This document shows positions 1-8,148 of a stretch of 37,643 nucleotides of DNA, one piece after another (the stretch's first letter is position 1; every line of letters begins with the position of its first letter). The notes beneath the pieces are model-generated. The model was not told the origin of the DNA. It searched no databases and saw nothing but the letters and a program-made list of their open reading frames with translations. Both the position numbers and the translations under genes were made by a program. The stretch is from Bryobacterales bacterium (GTDB lineage: Bacteria; Acidobacteriota; Terriglobia; Bryobacterales; Bryobacteraceae): assembly GCA_003170915.1 (NCBI GenBank), contig PMYB01000126.1:295-37937 (forward strand), written 5' to 3'.

Positions 1-530
1 AGCAGCTCCACCGGGTATTCCAGCTCGATTGCGTCTTCGAACTCGAGCGGCGGGTCCAGCGGGACAAGCTTGCGCTCCGCCTCGCCGCGCGCCAGTTCAC
101 GAAGCCGTAATCCTTCGGGACCGAGCCGCTCGGCGATGCCCAGCGGGGGAAGAGCGGCCAAGTCGCGAAACCGGCGGATGCCCCAACGCTCCAGGGTTTC
201 CAGCAATTCCGGCGATGGGGCCAACCCTGACAGGGGCAGCGGGCCGAGGAACTTGGCCTCATCGCCTTGCGGGATGATGCTGACGCCCGCAAAGCCGCGC
301 GCCGCGCAGATGGCCGCATCGGGATTGGCCGCGAGCGCGATATTGATTTTCACGCGGATTTCCGAGGCCCGGCGCGCCATGGCCGCGGCCACGTCCTGCG
401 GAAACCCCCAGAGGCGATCGAGACCGGAAGCATCCAGCGTCACGGTATCGGGCGCAGTCTGCTCCACCACCGGCGAGAATTCGAACCCCAGCGCCGTCAG
501 ATTGCCACTGCCGTGAAGACAGGCGAACAT
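1..530 (-). CDS. imuB: ImuB-like Y-family DNA polymerase homologue (partial, 3' end off the window)
   Basis: The reverse strand reads an open frame from ATG at 530 down to base 1, giving 176 residues with no stop. Recognisable stretches are FSPVVEQTAPDTVTLD, ALAANPDAAICAARGF and ERWGIRRFRDLAALP, then ERLGPEGLRLRELARGE; these match the palm/finger and little-finger-like parts of ImuB/DinB proteins. ImuB is a catalytically inactive Y-family protein that bridges ImuA, DnaE2 and the beta clamp in damage-induced mutagenesis. The frame starts inside the 3' end of imuA (34-base overlap), so translation is probably coupled. The N-terminal segment of longer ImuB proteins, about 60-80 residues before FSPVVE, is not seen. 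This is either a short acidobacterial form or an N-terminal loss. A dnaE2 gene would be expected beyond base 1. Confidence 0.8.
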   Translation of the reverse strand, partial: MFACLHGSGNLTALGFEFSPVVEQTAPDTVTLDASGLDRLWGFPQDVAAAMARRASEIRVKINIALAANPDAAICAARGFAGVSIIPQGDEAKFLGPLPLSGLAPSPELLETLERWGIRRFRDLAALPPLGIAERLGPEGLRLRELARGEAERKLVPLDPPLEFEDAIELEYPVEL

Positions 531-1156
531 GTCTTGCTCCGCTCGGTGGAAGTCGCGCGCACCCTCATGCCGCGCAGCAATTGCGAGGTGCCGCGCGCGC
601 CCGACCACGTCACCCGCTCCCGCGCGCATTCGAGCACCAGCGATGCGCAGGTCTTGGCGTTCGATTGCCGCGCCATCGTCACCAGCACGGTGGGGGTATG
701 CTCCACCCCGCGGCGCAGACGGAACCACGAAGTGAGCGAAATGCGGTGCGCGCTTTTGGACGGCGTATCTCCCAGATCCATCGCCACCAGTCCAAAGCCG
801 CCACCCTGAATCAACAGATCGGCCGCCTTGAGCGCGTGCTCGGCGTTGTGGCTGCAACGCACCCAGAGCAGGCGTGGCAAGCGCACCCCGGCCGCGGCGG
901 CGGAGGCGGGGTCGAATGAATCTTCCGCGTCCACCAGAGCGCAGACCTCCTCGCGCGCGGTGGCTGCGGCCAGGATGGAAACCAGCAAGCTGGTCCGGCC
1001 GGAAGAAGCCGGCCCGATAATTTCGGTAAGGCAGCCGCGCGGAAGTTCGATTCCGGAAATGCCGCTCTGAACCTGTTCGGGCACCGGTCTGGATTGCCAG
1101 TCCAGGTGGCCGCCAAGCATCGATTCGAACTGTTTTTTGAGGACCGCCGTGTGCAC
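497..1156 (-). CDS. imuA: ImuA-like RecA-fold protein
   Basis: A 219-residue protein starting at GTG (1156). It has a RecA-type core: a Walker A-like motif GPASSGRTS at residues 48-56, then LVSILAAATA, a Walker B-like LVAMDLGD, and a SWFRLRRG...TPTVLVTMARQSNAK segment. ImuA proteins are RecA-like partners of ImuB and DnaE2 in translesion mutagenesis. The invariant Walker A lysine is arginine here (R54), so ATP hydrolysis may be weak or absent, which is known for some non-canonical RecA paralogues. It is first in the imuA-imuB pair, and its stop lies 34 bases inside imuB. The C-terminal 20 residues (RATSTERSKTCSPVFTAVAI) do not look conserved. The start is uncertain because no clear ribosome-binding site precedes the GTG; the next candidate is M13. 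Confidence 0.75.
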   Translation of the reverse strand: MHTAVLKKQFESMLGGHLDWQSRPVPEQVQSGISGIELPRGCLTEIIGPASSGRTSLLVSILAAATAREEVCALVDAEDSFDPASAAAAGVRLPRLLWVRCSHNAEHALKAADLLIQGGGFGLVAMDLGDTPSKSAHRISLTSWFRLRRGVEHTPTVLVTMARQSNAKTCASLVLECARERVTWSGARGTSQLLRGMRVRATSTERSKTCSPVFTAVAI

Positions 1157-1161
1157 CTGTC

Positions 1162-1216
1162 TTCGCCTTTTATTCGCCTACACTATATTTTTACAGGACG
1201 GAGGCAGGGCTGTCAA
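1162..1216 (-). promoter_or_regulatory. Promoter and direct-repeat candidate operator for imuAB
   Basis: On the minus strand a perfect TTGACA (1216-1211) is followed after 17 bases by TAAAAA (1193-1188), a plausible sigma-70 promoter. Just downstream of the expected transcription start lie two GGCGAA hexamers (1178-1173 and 1167-1162), 11 bases apart, so they face the same side of the helix. A damage-response repressor such as LexA is the obvious candidate for an imuAB operator, but this repeat is not a LexA box I recognise. Confidence 0.5.
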
Positions 1217-1230
1217 TGGCCGAAATGGCG

Positions 1231-3009
1231 CTACCAGGCCAGCGCCAGGGCCGCGACCCGCGGGTCGGCGCCGGCGGTGACCGTGCCGGTTCCGGCATCC
1301 ACCAGGATGCCCGCGCTGCTATTCATCGACCAGGGACCTCGCATGGTCACTTTGTGGCCGCGGCGCTCCAACTCGGCGCGCACCGCATCGGGGATGCGGC
1401 CTTCCAGCGAGAGGTCGCCCGGATACATGGTATGAGGGAAGGGCGAGGCGGGAAAACTGCGGGTGGCCCAGCGCGGGGCCTCGATGGCTTGCTGCATGTT
1501 CATCCCAAACTCCATGATGTTCAGCAAGGTCTGCATGGTGCGCATGCACTGGTCGTCGGCGCCGGGGCTGCCGGTCACCAAAAAGGGTTTGCCGTCCTTG
1601 AGCACCAGCGTGCCTTGCAGCGTGCTGCGCGGGCGCTTGCCGGGCGCGAGCGCATTGGCGTGGCCGGGGACGAGCGAGAAATAGTCGCCGCGGCAATTGA
1701 AGATGAATCCCAGGTTGCCTATTACCACCTTGGTGCCGAACGCGCTGTGCAGGCTGGGCGTGAATGAGATCATGTTGCGCTCTTTGTCCACCACGGCAAT
1801 GTAGCTGGTGTCGCCTTGGTGATCGGCGTCCCCGCTCAGGTTGACATCGCGGGGGCGGGTGACGGGCTCGAATCCGGGCGTGTATGGCGCGGGGTCTCCG
1901 GGGCGAAACTCGAGCGATGCCCTGTCGGGATCGATGAGCTTCCGGCGCACCGCGGCGTACTCGTTCGACAGCAGACCCACGTAGGGGATGCGGATGAAAT
2001 CCATGTCGCCCAGGAATGCGTCGCGATCGGCCATGGCGAGCTTGATGGCCTCGGCCGAGGTATGGATGTAGTCGGCGGAGTTGAGCCCCATCTTCTTGAG
2101 GTCGTAGCCTTCGAGCATTTTAAGCGCGAACAGTTCGGCGGGCCCCTGGGTGGCGGAGGCATTCTTGTAGACCGTGTAGCCGCGGTAGTCGACGGACACC
2201 GGCTCTTCCACTTTGGCGGTATAGCCGGCGAAATCCTCATAGCGGAACAGGCCGCCGTTCTCTTCGGAGAATTTGGCCATCTCGCGGGCGATGTCGCCCT
2301 TGTAGAAACGGTCGCGGGCGGCCTTCAGGGCGGCCTGGCGGCCTTGGCCAGCGGCCTGCTTCTCGGCCTCCACCAGGCGGCGAAGCGTGCGGGCCAGGTC
2401 GGGGTTCTTCCAGATCTCGCCATCCTTCCAACTGCGGCCGTCGGGAGCGGCGTACACCCGGGCGCTGGTGGGATATTTCCGAAGGGCTGCCGAATTCAGC
2501 GTGGTTCCCATGGCAACGCCGCCCTCGGCCAGTTCGATGGCGGGCGCCAGCAATTCGGCGAAGCTTCTGGTGCCCCAGCGCGAGAGCAGGATGTACCAGG
2601 CATCCACCACGCCCGGCACAGTGCCCGCGAGCAGCGAATCGTCGACCGGGATTTTGCCGCCCTGGTTGGCTTTGTACCATTCGATGGTGGCGAGTTTGGG
2701 CGCGGTCCCCTCGGCATTGAGCGAGAGCACCTTCTTCTGTTTGGCGTCGTAGATGAGCAGGGTGGCGTCGCTGCCGATACCGTTCATATTGGGCTGCACG
2801 ATGCCCAGCACCGCCTGGCCCGCGACAATGGCGTCGAAGGCATTTCCGCCCGAGTTGAGCACGTGTTCCGCGGTGAGAGTGGCCCGCGGCATCATCGAAG
2901 CCGCGGCATATTCCGTGCCGCGAGCCAGTTGCTTCATGGTCTGGTTGGCCGGCTGCGCGAGAGAAGCGGTTGCAACCAGAGACAACGCCAAGGCTATTCT
3001 GCGAATCAT
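1231..3009 (-). CDS. Gamma-glutamyltransferase family protein, exported
   Basis: A 592-residue Ntn-hydrolase precursor with a Sec signal peptide (residues 1-19, hydrophobic LALSLVATASLAQ). The large-subunit signature SGGNAFDAIVAGQAVLGIVQPNMNGIG spans residues 53-79. The small subunit would begin at T401 in DHQGDTSYIAVVD; T401 is the expected autoprocessing and catalytic threonine. The substrate-binding region near residues 480-487 reads GSPGADDQ rather than the usual GSPGG, so specificity may differ from glutathione hydrolysis; other amide or peptide substrates are possible. The start is supported by GAGGGGGAAAG just before ATG. It lies upstream of imuA on the same strand but is separated from it by a promoter. 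Confidence 0.88.
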   Translation of the reverse strand: MIRRIALALSLVATASLAQPANQTMKQLARGTEYAAASMMPRATLTAEHVLNSGGNAFDAIVAGQAVLGIVQPNMNGIGSDATLLIYDAKQKKVLSLNAEGTAPKLATIEWYKANQGGKIPVDDSLLAGTVPGVVDAWYILLSRWGTRSFAELLAPAIELAEGGVAMGTTLNSAALRKYPTSARVYAAPDGRSWKDGEIWKNPDLARTLRRLVEAEKQAAGQGRQAALKAARDRFYKGDIAREMAKFSEENGGLFRYEDFAGYTAKVEEPVSVDYRGYTVYKNASATQGPAELFALKMLEGYDLKKMGLNSADYIHTSAEAIKLAMADRDAFLGDMDFIRIPYVGLLSNEYAAVRRKLIDPDRASLEFRPGDPAPYTPGFEPVTRPRDVNLSGDADHQGDTSYIAVVDKERNMISFTPSLHSAFGTKVVIGNLGFIFNCRGDYFSLVPGHANALAPGKRPRSTLQGTLVLKDGKPFLVTGSPGADDQCMRTMQTLLNIMEFGMNMQQAIEAPRWATRSFPASPFPHTMYPGDLSLEGRIPDAVRAELERRGHKVTMRGPWSMNSSAGILVDAGTGTVTAGADPRVAALALAW

Positions 3010-3080
3010 CTTTCCCCCTCGAAAACGCTTAGTATCTCAAATTGGCGCGGCGGGGCCAAGCGGGGCAAGCCGGTCACGCG

Positions 3081-3086
3081 TAATAT
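3081..3086 (+). promoter_or_regulatory. -10-like box of the MNT gene, near-leaderless
   Basis: TAATAT lies only six bases before the ATG at 3093, so the transcript would start at or next to the start codon. No ribosome-binding site is visible. No clear -35 element is seen. Confidence 0.35.
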
Positions 3087-3092
3087 GGTTGT

Positions 3093-3413
3093 ATGGCGAC
3101 GGCGCAGATTCGAGTACCCGAGGCGGAGATCGCCGAATTCTGCCGGCGCAACGGCATCCAGAAGCTTTCTTTTTTTGGCTCGATACTCACCGATCGCTTT
3201 TCGGACGCGAGTGACGTCGACATCCTCGTGGAATTCGAACCAGATTGCCGTCTTGGTTATTTCGGACTGGCGGCGATGGAGCGTGAGCTCTCCGCGGTGC
3301 TCGGCCGCAAGGTCGATCTACGAACTCCGGATGAGCTCAGCCGGTACTTTCGAGAGGATGTCTTGAGGGCTGCGCGCGTTCAATATGTCCGAGAGTGCGT
3401 AACCGCTCCCTGA
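3093..3413 (+). CDS. MNT-type minimal nucleotidyltransferase domain protein (orphan)
   Basis: A 106-residue protein with the polymerase-beta-like signature: FFGSILTDRFSDASDVDILVEF (about residues 27-48), including the GS motif and the SDVD metal-binding aspartates, and a third acidic residue in KVDLRTPDEL. This is the MntA/MNT family, which usually pairs with an adjacent HEPN-domain RNase; MNT adds AMP to HEPN and so acts as antitoxin. No HEPN gene lies on either side: GGT is upstream and mutL is convergent downstream. The protein is therefore an orphan antitoxin or a solitary nucleotidyltransferase. The active-site residues are intact. Confidence 0.8.
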   Translation: MATAQIRVPEAEIAEFCRRNGIQKLSFFGSILTDRFSDASDVDILVEFEPDCRLGYFGLAAMERELSAVLGRKVDLRTPDELSRYFREDVLRAARVQYVRECVTAP

Positions 3414-3446
3414 CGGTCGCGGCTCGGATCGGAGCCGCGCGCGTCA
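3411..3446 (+). terminator. Stem-loop between convergent MNT and mutL genes
   Basis: An inverted repeat starts at the MNT stop codon: TGACG, a 2-base mismatch, CGCGGCTC, a 6-base loop, GAGCCGCG, a 2-base mismatch, CGTCA. That is 13 paired bases. There is no T-tract on either side, so it may be a weak or factor-assisted bidirectional terminator. Confidence 0.5.
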
Positions 3447-3469
3447 GCATGCGGTTTGGAGTGGCCCCC

Positions 3470-5476
3470 CTATATCCTGTGGAACGCCTTCAAGATCTCG
3501 CGCGTGGAGTAGTGCATCGCAATTGGCCGGCCGTGGGGGCAGCTCATGGGGCAATCCGTGGCTGCCAGGGCGCGTAGCAGCCACTCCATTTTGGCGGCGT
3601 CCAGGCGGGTGTTGATCTTGATGGCCGCGCGGCAGGCGATGCCGGCGCAGATGGCGCGGCGCAGGTCGTCCATGGAGGCGCCGCGCAGCTCGCCTTCGGC
3701 GATCTCCAGAACCTCGAAGAGGATCTTCTCCAGGTCCGAAGCGCCCACCGCGGCGGGCGCGGCCTTCACCGCGATGGTGCGGTTGCCGAACGGCTCGGTT
3801 TCGAAGCCGGAGGCGTGCAACTCCTCGGCGATGCGGGCATAGTCGATCTGCTGCTCCGGCGTGAGTTGCAGAACGAGCGGCATGAGGAGGCGCTGCATCT
3901 CCACGCGGCCGGCGGCGCGCTGCTTCATGATTTGCTCGAACAAGATGCGCTCGTGCGCCACGTGCTGGTCGATGATCCACAGGCCGTCGCGGCCGGCGGC
4001 GATGATGAAACTCTCGTGAATCTGGCCGAGCGGGCGCAGGTCGGAGAGCACCGAGAGCGATATCTCGGGCGGCGGGAGGGCTTCGGGCGGGAATTCGCCG
4101 TGCGCGTCCAGGGACCGCTGGAGCTTGCCGGAAGGTGGCGGGCCGGGCGTTACTTCGAGCGGCGGCGCGCTGAAATCCAGGCGCGGCGCGGGTCCGGCGG
4201 TGGGGCGCAAAGCGAATTCGGGGAGCGCCGGCTCGGGGCCTGGCTCTGACAACGGTTCGGGCGCGGGATCGGCGAGACTCACCGCCGCCGGCGCCTCGTT
4301 GGCGATCATCTGGCTGAATTCGGAGTAGGGAAGCCGTGCGACCGGCTGCGCAGCCGTCGAGGGCTGCACGGCCGGTGAAAACGCCGGCGCCGGGCGGCTC
4401 TCCATCAACCGGTCGCGTATGGTATCGCGCACAAAATCGTGGACGAACGACCCGTGACGGAAGCGCACCTCGGTCTTGGAGGGGTGCACGTTCACATCCA
4501 CCTCGCCGGGGTCGCATTCCAGAAACAGCAGGGCGAAAGGATACGCCGAAGCCGGAATCAGGTTGTGATAAGCCGAGGAGAGGGCGTGCAGCAAGGTGCG
4601 GTCGCGGATGAGGCGGCGGTTGACGAAGATGAAAATCGAATTCCGGTTGGCCTTCTGCACCTGCGGTCGCGAGAAGAAGCCGGTCAGCCGGAAGGTGCGC
4701 AGGGGCGGATCGTCATCCGGGCCGGGTTCGCGGCGGTATTCCGCAATGGCTTCGGAGGGCGGCACGCTGGGCGGCGGCAGGAATATTTCCTTCTCGCGCA
4801 CGCCGATATCCACCAACTCATCGAGTATCTGGCTGCCGAAGACCTGGTAAACCCGCTCCTTGAGGGTGGCCACCGGCGTCACGTGCAGCAACTCGGTGGG
4901 ACCGCTGGTGAGGCGAAAGGTGCGGTCCGGGTGCGCCAGGCTGTAGTGGGTAACGAGCGACGCGATGTGGGCCAGTTCGGTCGGTTCCGTGCGCAGGAAT
5001 TTTCTGCGGGCGGGCACGTTATAGAAGAGGTCTCGCACGGTGATCACCGTGCCGCCGCCCAGCGCGGCTTCTTCGCATCGCAGCATCTTGCCGCCGGCGA
5101 TCTCGATGCGCGTGCCGGTGGTCTCCTCGGCGGAGCGGGTTTCGAGCAGCAGGCGCGAGACCGATGCGATGGACGGCAGCGCCTCGCCGCGGAACCCGAG
5201 CGTGGCAATCGAGAGCAGGTCCTTCACATCGCGCAGCTTGCTGGTGGCATGGCGCTCGAAGGCCAGCAGCGCGTCGTCGCGCAGCATGCCGCAGCCGTCG
5301 TCCACCACGCGGATCAGCCGCCGGCCGCCCGATTCCACTTCCACCCGCAGGTCCGTCGCGCCGGCGTCCAGGGAGTTTTCCAGAAGTTCCTTGACCACCG
5401 ACGCCGGCCGCTCGACCACTTCCCCGGCGGCGATCTTGTTGGCCACCTGGTCGGGGAGAATGCGGATGCGGCCCAT
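3470..5476 (-). CDS. mutL: DNA mismatch repair protein MutL (endonuclease type)
   Basis: A 668-residue full-length MutL. The N-terminal GHKL ATPase shows KELLENSLDAGA (29-40), VVDDGCGM (57-64) and GFRGEAL (94-100). A proline-rich linker spans about 360-475, and the C-terminal dimerisation domain follows. The C-terminal domain carries the metal-dependent nicking-endonuclease motifs: DQHVAHERILFE (503-514, with V for the usual A), ACRAAIK (614-620) and CPHGRP (646-651). It is therefore the latent-endonuclease type found in bacteria without MutH. It follows nuoB by 13 bases and is likely cotranscribed with it. No mutS is in the window. Confidence 0.95.
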   Translation of the reverse strand: MGRIRILPDQVANKIAAGEVVERPASVVKELLENSLDAGATDLRVEVESGGRRLIRVVDDGCGMLRDDALLAFERHATSKLRDVKDLLSIATLGFRGEALPSIASVSRLLLETRSAEETTGTRIEIAGGKMLRCEEAALGGGTVITVRDLFYNVPARRKFLRTEPTELAHIASLVTHYSLAHPDRTFRLTSGPTELLHVTPVATLKERVYQVFGSQILDELVDIGVREKEIFLPPPSVPPSEAIAEYRREPGPDDDPPLRTFRLTGFFSRPQVQKANRNSIFIFVNRRLIRDRTLLHALSSAYHNLIPASAYPFALLFLECDPGEVDVNVHPSKTEVRFRHGSFVHDFVRDTIRDRLMESRPAPAFSPAVQPSTAAQPVARLPYSEFSQMIANEAPAAVSLADPAPEPLSEPGPEPALPEFALRPTAGPAPRLDFSAPPLEVTPGPPPSGKLQRSLDAHGEFPPEALPPPEISLSVLSDLRPLGQIHESFIIAAGRDGLWIIDQHVAHERILFEQIMKQRAAGRVEMQRLLMPLVLQLTPEQQIDYARIAEELHASGFETEPFGNRTIAVKAAPAAVGASDLEKILFEVLEIAEGELRGASMDDLRRAICAGIACRAAIKINTRLDAAKMEWLLRALAATDCPMSCPHGRPIAMHYSTREILKAFHRI

Positions 5477-5489
5477 GAGTATTGCCTGG

Positions 5490-6044
5490 CTACGCCAGGT
5501 TGAGCACCTGCTTGACGGTGCCGCTCTGGTCCTGAATCTTCTCCTGGAGCATCATGAGCGCGTAAATGAGCTGTTCGGGCCGGGGCGGGCATCCGGGCAC
5601 GAACACGTCGATGGGGATCACCTGGTTCACCGGAACCAGCGCGTAGTTGTTGAACACCCCAGTGGAGGTGGCGCAGGCGCCCATGGAGATGGCCCACTTG
5701 GGTTCCGGCATCTGCTGGTAGAGGTGGCGGATGACGGGCGCCATTTTTTGGGAGACTCGTCCGGCGATGATCATGAGGTCGGACTGGCGGGGCGATCCGC
5801 GGAAGACCTCGGCGCCGAAGCGCGCGATATCGAACCGCGAAGCGGACATGGACATCATTTCGATGGCGCAACAGGCCAGCCCGAAGGTCATGGGCCAGAT
5901 TGAATTCTTGCGCGCCCAGTTCACCGCGCCGTCGAGCGTAGTGAGCACGATCCCTTGGGAAAGGGCGGCGGCGGCATTGGCGACGGAGTAATCGTCGATC
6001 CGGGCAAACAACTCCGCGGGGCCGCTGGCGAGTGGCTTCTCCAT
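5490..6044 (-). CDS. nuoB: NADH-quinone oxidoreductase subunit B (NuoB), solitary
   Basis: A 184-residue NuoB/PSST protein of complex I. It carries the Fe-S cluster N2 ligands: tandem C58-C59 in [12 protein letters not shown]124 in [10 protein letters not shown] and C152 in VPGCPPRPE. The subunit sits where the peripheral arm meets the membrane arm and passes electrons to quinone. No other nuo gene is adjacent. The gene stands alone upstream of mutL and divergent from a membrane-protein gene. It may complete a nuo set elsewhere or be a second copy. All ligands are present, so it should be functional. Confidence 0.93.
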   Translation of the reverse strand: MEKPLASGPAELFARIDDYSVANAAAALSQGIVLTTLDGAVNWARKNSIWPMTFGLACCAIEMMSMSASRFDIARFGAEVFRGSPRQSDLMIIAGRVSQKMAPVIRHLYQQMPEPKWAISMGACATSTGVFNNYALVPVNQVIPIDVFVPGCPPRPEQLIYALMMLQEKIQDQSGTVKQVLNLA

Positions 6045-6117
6045 AGCTTTATTTTCGCATGGAAAAGACGGCGCGGAGATCGGAAGTCACCGGCGACAAG
6101 ATCGCAGGCGCCACTGT

Positions 6118-8091
6118 ATGATGGAAGACTCGGTCTTTGGCCTGCGCCGCATGCTTCTGCTGGAACTGGTCCTGACATTCGGGCTTCTCGCGGTCTGCTC
6201 ATTCACGCCGGGCTTCTTTTTCGTGCGGCGCTTTCGATGGACTCCGCTGGAGAAACTATGCGGCTCCATAGGGCTGTCGCTGGTCGTCCTTTTCCTGGCG
6301 TCCTGGCTGGTTTACCTGTCTACCAGCGGGAATGAGAGTGAGCGCGTTCCGTTTTTGTGCGTCTCCACGGTTTCGGTGGTTCTGGGAATTGCCGCCCGGC
6401 GGGACATAGTGCGGCTGTTCCACGCTCGCCGGGTGCGCCAGGCAGTGGCCGCATACGGGTTCCTGTTGCTTTGGACATTACTGATTCTGGGTATGATCCG
6501 CAGCTATTCCGGAGGCACGTGGTTCGGCGATTGGCTGGAACATTTCCAACGGTCTCTGTTTTTTCTGCATCACTTTCCGTTGCACACGGTCATTTTCGGC
6601 GACTATCCGCTGCCGGCCAGGCCGCCCATGATGAACGTGCTGGGGACCTTCTTCCTGGCTCAAAGCGAGGACCGCTTCGAAATTTTTCAACTGATCTTCA
6701 CGTTTTTGAACCTCCTGGTCTTTTTGCCATGCTGCCTGATCATGCCGGCACTCGCCGGAGCGCGCAGACAGCGCATTTTGCCGTTGCTGTGCCTCTTCGC
6801 GCTGAATCCCGTAGCGATCGAGAACGCAACCTATTCGTGGACGAAGATGTTCTCCGCTTTCTACGTAGTTCTGGCGATTTGCCTGTATCTGGCGGGCTGG
6901 AGAAAGCGGGACCGGGGGCGGATGACCGCGGCTTTCCTGGCGTTGGCGGCGGGGATCCTGGTGCATTACTCAGGGGCGCCATATCTATTGCTTTTGAGCG
7001 GGCACTATCTGTTCTTTGTGTTTCCGCGGCGCGAGCGGAAGTGGCGTGAGATGACGTCCATCGCCGCGCTCTCTACCGTGCTGCTGCTGGTCTGGTTAGG
7101 GTGGTCCGTCCAGACTTACGGAATGCATGCGACCTTTGAATCCAACACCGCTGTCACCTTAGGCCGGCAATACCAGGGCAATACCGCCGAAAAAGTAGCC
7201 GCAAACCTTTTCGATTCGCTGGTGCCGGCCGTATTACGGGATCCCTCGGCCGTTGAGCGCTTCGACCAGCCGAATACCGCCGGCGCCATTCGCGACAATG
7301 TGTTTGCCTTCTACCAGCCCAACCTGATCTTCGGTATGGGACTTGTGGGCGGTCCGCTGGTTTTGTCTCTTCTCTATTCCGCCTGGGAGCGCCGCAAAGG
7401 GTGCAAGGCGGAAGGGAGGTTCTGGCTGGCGTTCGTTCCGTGTTGCGTATTGGCGGGCATTCTGGTGGTGGGAGAGCGCGATTCCCTGGGGGCCGCACAC
7501 CTTACCTTGCTTTCCCTGGAAGTCATGGGACTGGCGCTGCTGGCCGCGACTCTGCCGGCGCGGCGGGCACTGGCCGTGGCGTTGGTAGCCGGTTCGATGG
7601 CCGACTTCTCCTTGGGCATTCTCTTGCAGGCACGGGTTGAGAATCTGGAGAACACGCCCGGAGAGATGGTTTTCTCGGGCTTGACCGTTGCCGATGGCAA
7701 GTACAGCGTAGGCGAGCCGGGACCTTACTCGCTTTCCGGGACGGCCTGGCGAAACTGGTATCGCAAACATGAATCCGAACTCTCGAGGCTGTGGATTGCG
7801 GAACTGGCTCCCTATGTGGCGAGAGAGGCGGGAGCGCGCCAGCTTGCCGAAGAGCTGAAATCGCGGATCGCGGAGGACCGGACCGCCTGGTATGGATGGT
7901 ATTCGCGCCATGGCGGATCGGTGGAATTTCTGGGGGATCATGTGGCGCAATGGTCCATGGTTGCCCATGCGGAACTTCTCCTGTTGCTGGGGCTCTTTGC
8001 GGGCTTGATCAAGAAGCTGTGGGAGTGCTCAGCGGAGCGAAGGGAATTGCCCGCTGTGGCTCGCGCACGCAAGGGGCGAAGGGCGCCCTGA
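6118..8091 (+). CDS. Large polytopic membrane protein, possible GT-C type glycosyltransferase
   Basis: A 657-residue protein with about a dozen hydrophobic segments (for example around residues 11-37, 51-70, 80-95, 110-130, 195-215 and 250-275) and a soluble region around residues 505-615 before a last hydrophobic segment near 623-640. A loop after the first few spans, GDWLEHFQRSLFF followed by YPLPARPPMMN, resembles the extracytoplasmic loop of GT-C membrane glycosyltransferases that use polyprenyl-phosphate sugars. I see no decisive family motif, so the function is tentative. The coding sequence is richer in T than its neighbours, as expected for membrane segments. The start is either ATG of the ATGATG pair; no ribosome-binding site is evident. 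It is divergent from nuoB. Confidence 0.75.
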   Translation: MMEDSVFGLRRMLLLELVLTFGLLAVCSFTPGFFFVRRFRWTPLEKLCGSIGLSLVVLFLASWLVYLSTSGNESERVPFLCVSTVSVVLGIAARRDIVRLFHARRVRQAVAAYGFLLLWTLLILGMIRSYSGGTWFGDWLEHFQRSLFFLHHFPLHTVIFGDYPLPARPPMMNVLGTFFLAQSEDRFEIFQLIFTFLNLLVFLPCCLIMPALAGARRQRILPLLCLFALNPVAIENATYSWTKMFSAFYVVLAICLYLAGWRKRDRGRMTAAFLALAAGILVHYSGAPYLLLLSGHYLFFVFPRRERKWREMTSIAALSTVLLLVWLGWSVQTYGMHATFESNTAVTLGRQYQGNTAEKVAANLFDSLVPAVLRDPSAVERFDQPNTAGAIRDNVFAFYQPNLIFGMGLVGGPLVLSLLYSAWERRKGCKAEGRFWLAFVPCCVLAGILVVGERDSLGAAHLTLLSLEVMGLALLAATLPARRALAVALVAGSMADFSLGILLQARVENLENTPGEMVFSGLTVADGKYSVGEPGPYSLSGTAWRNWYRKHESELSRLWIAELAPYVAREAGARQLAEELKSRIAEDRTAWYGWYSRHGGSVEFLGDHVAQWSMVAHAELLLLLGLFAGLIKKLWECSAERRELPAVARARKGRRAP

Positions 8092-8148
8092 GAGAAAACG
8101 GCCGTCCCCGGTATTTCTCCTGTAGAATCAAAGTTACCCTTCTTTTTC

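Noticed and set aside
1816-3366. Long plus-strand open frame (516 codons) opposite the gamma-glutamyltransferase gene
   Set aside because: It is antisense to a clear enzyme, lacks any domain, and arises from high GC content.
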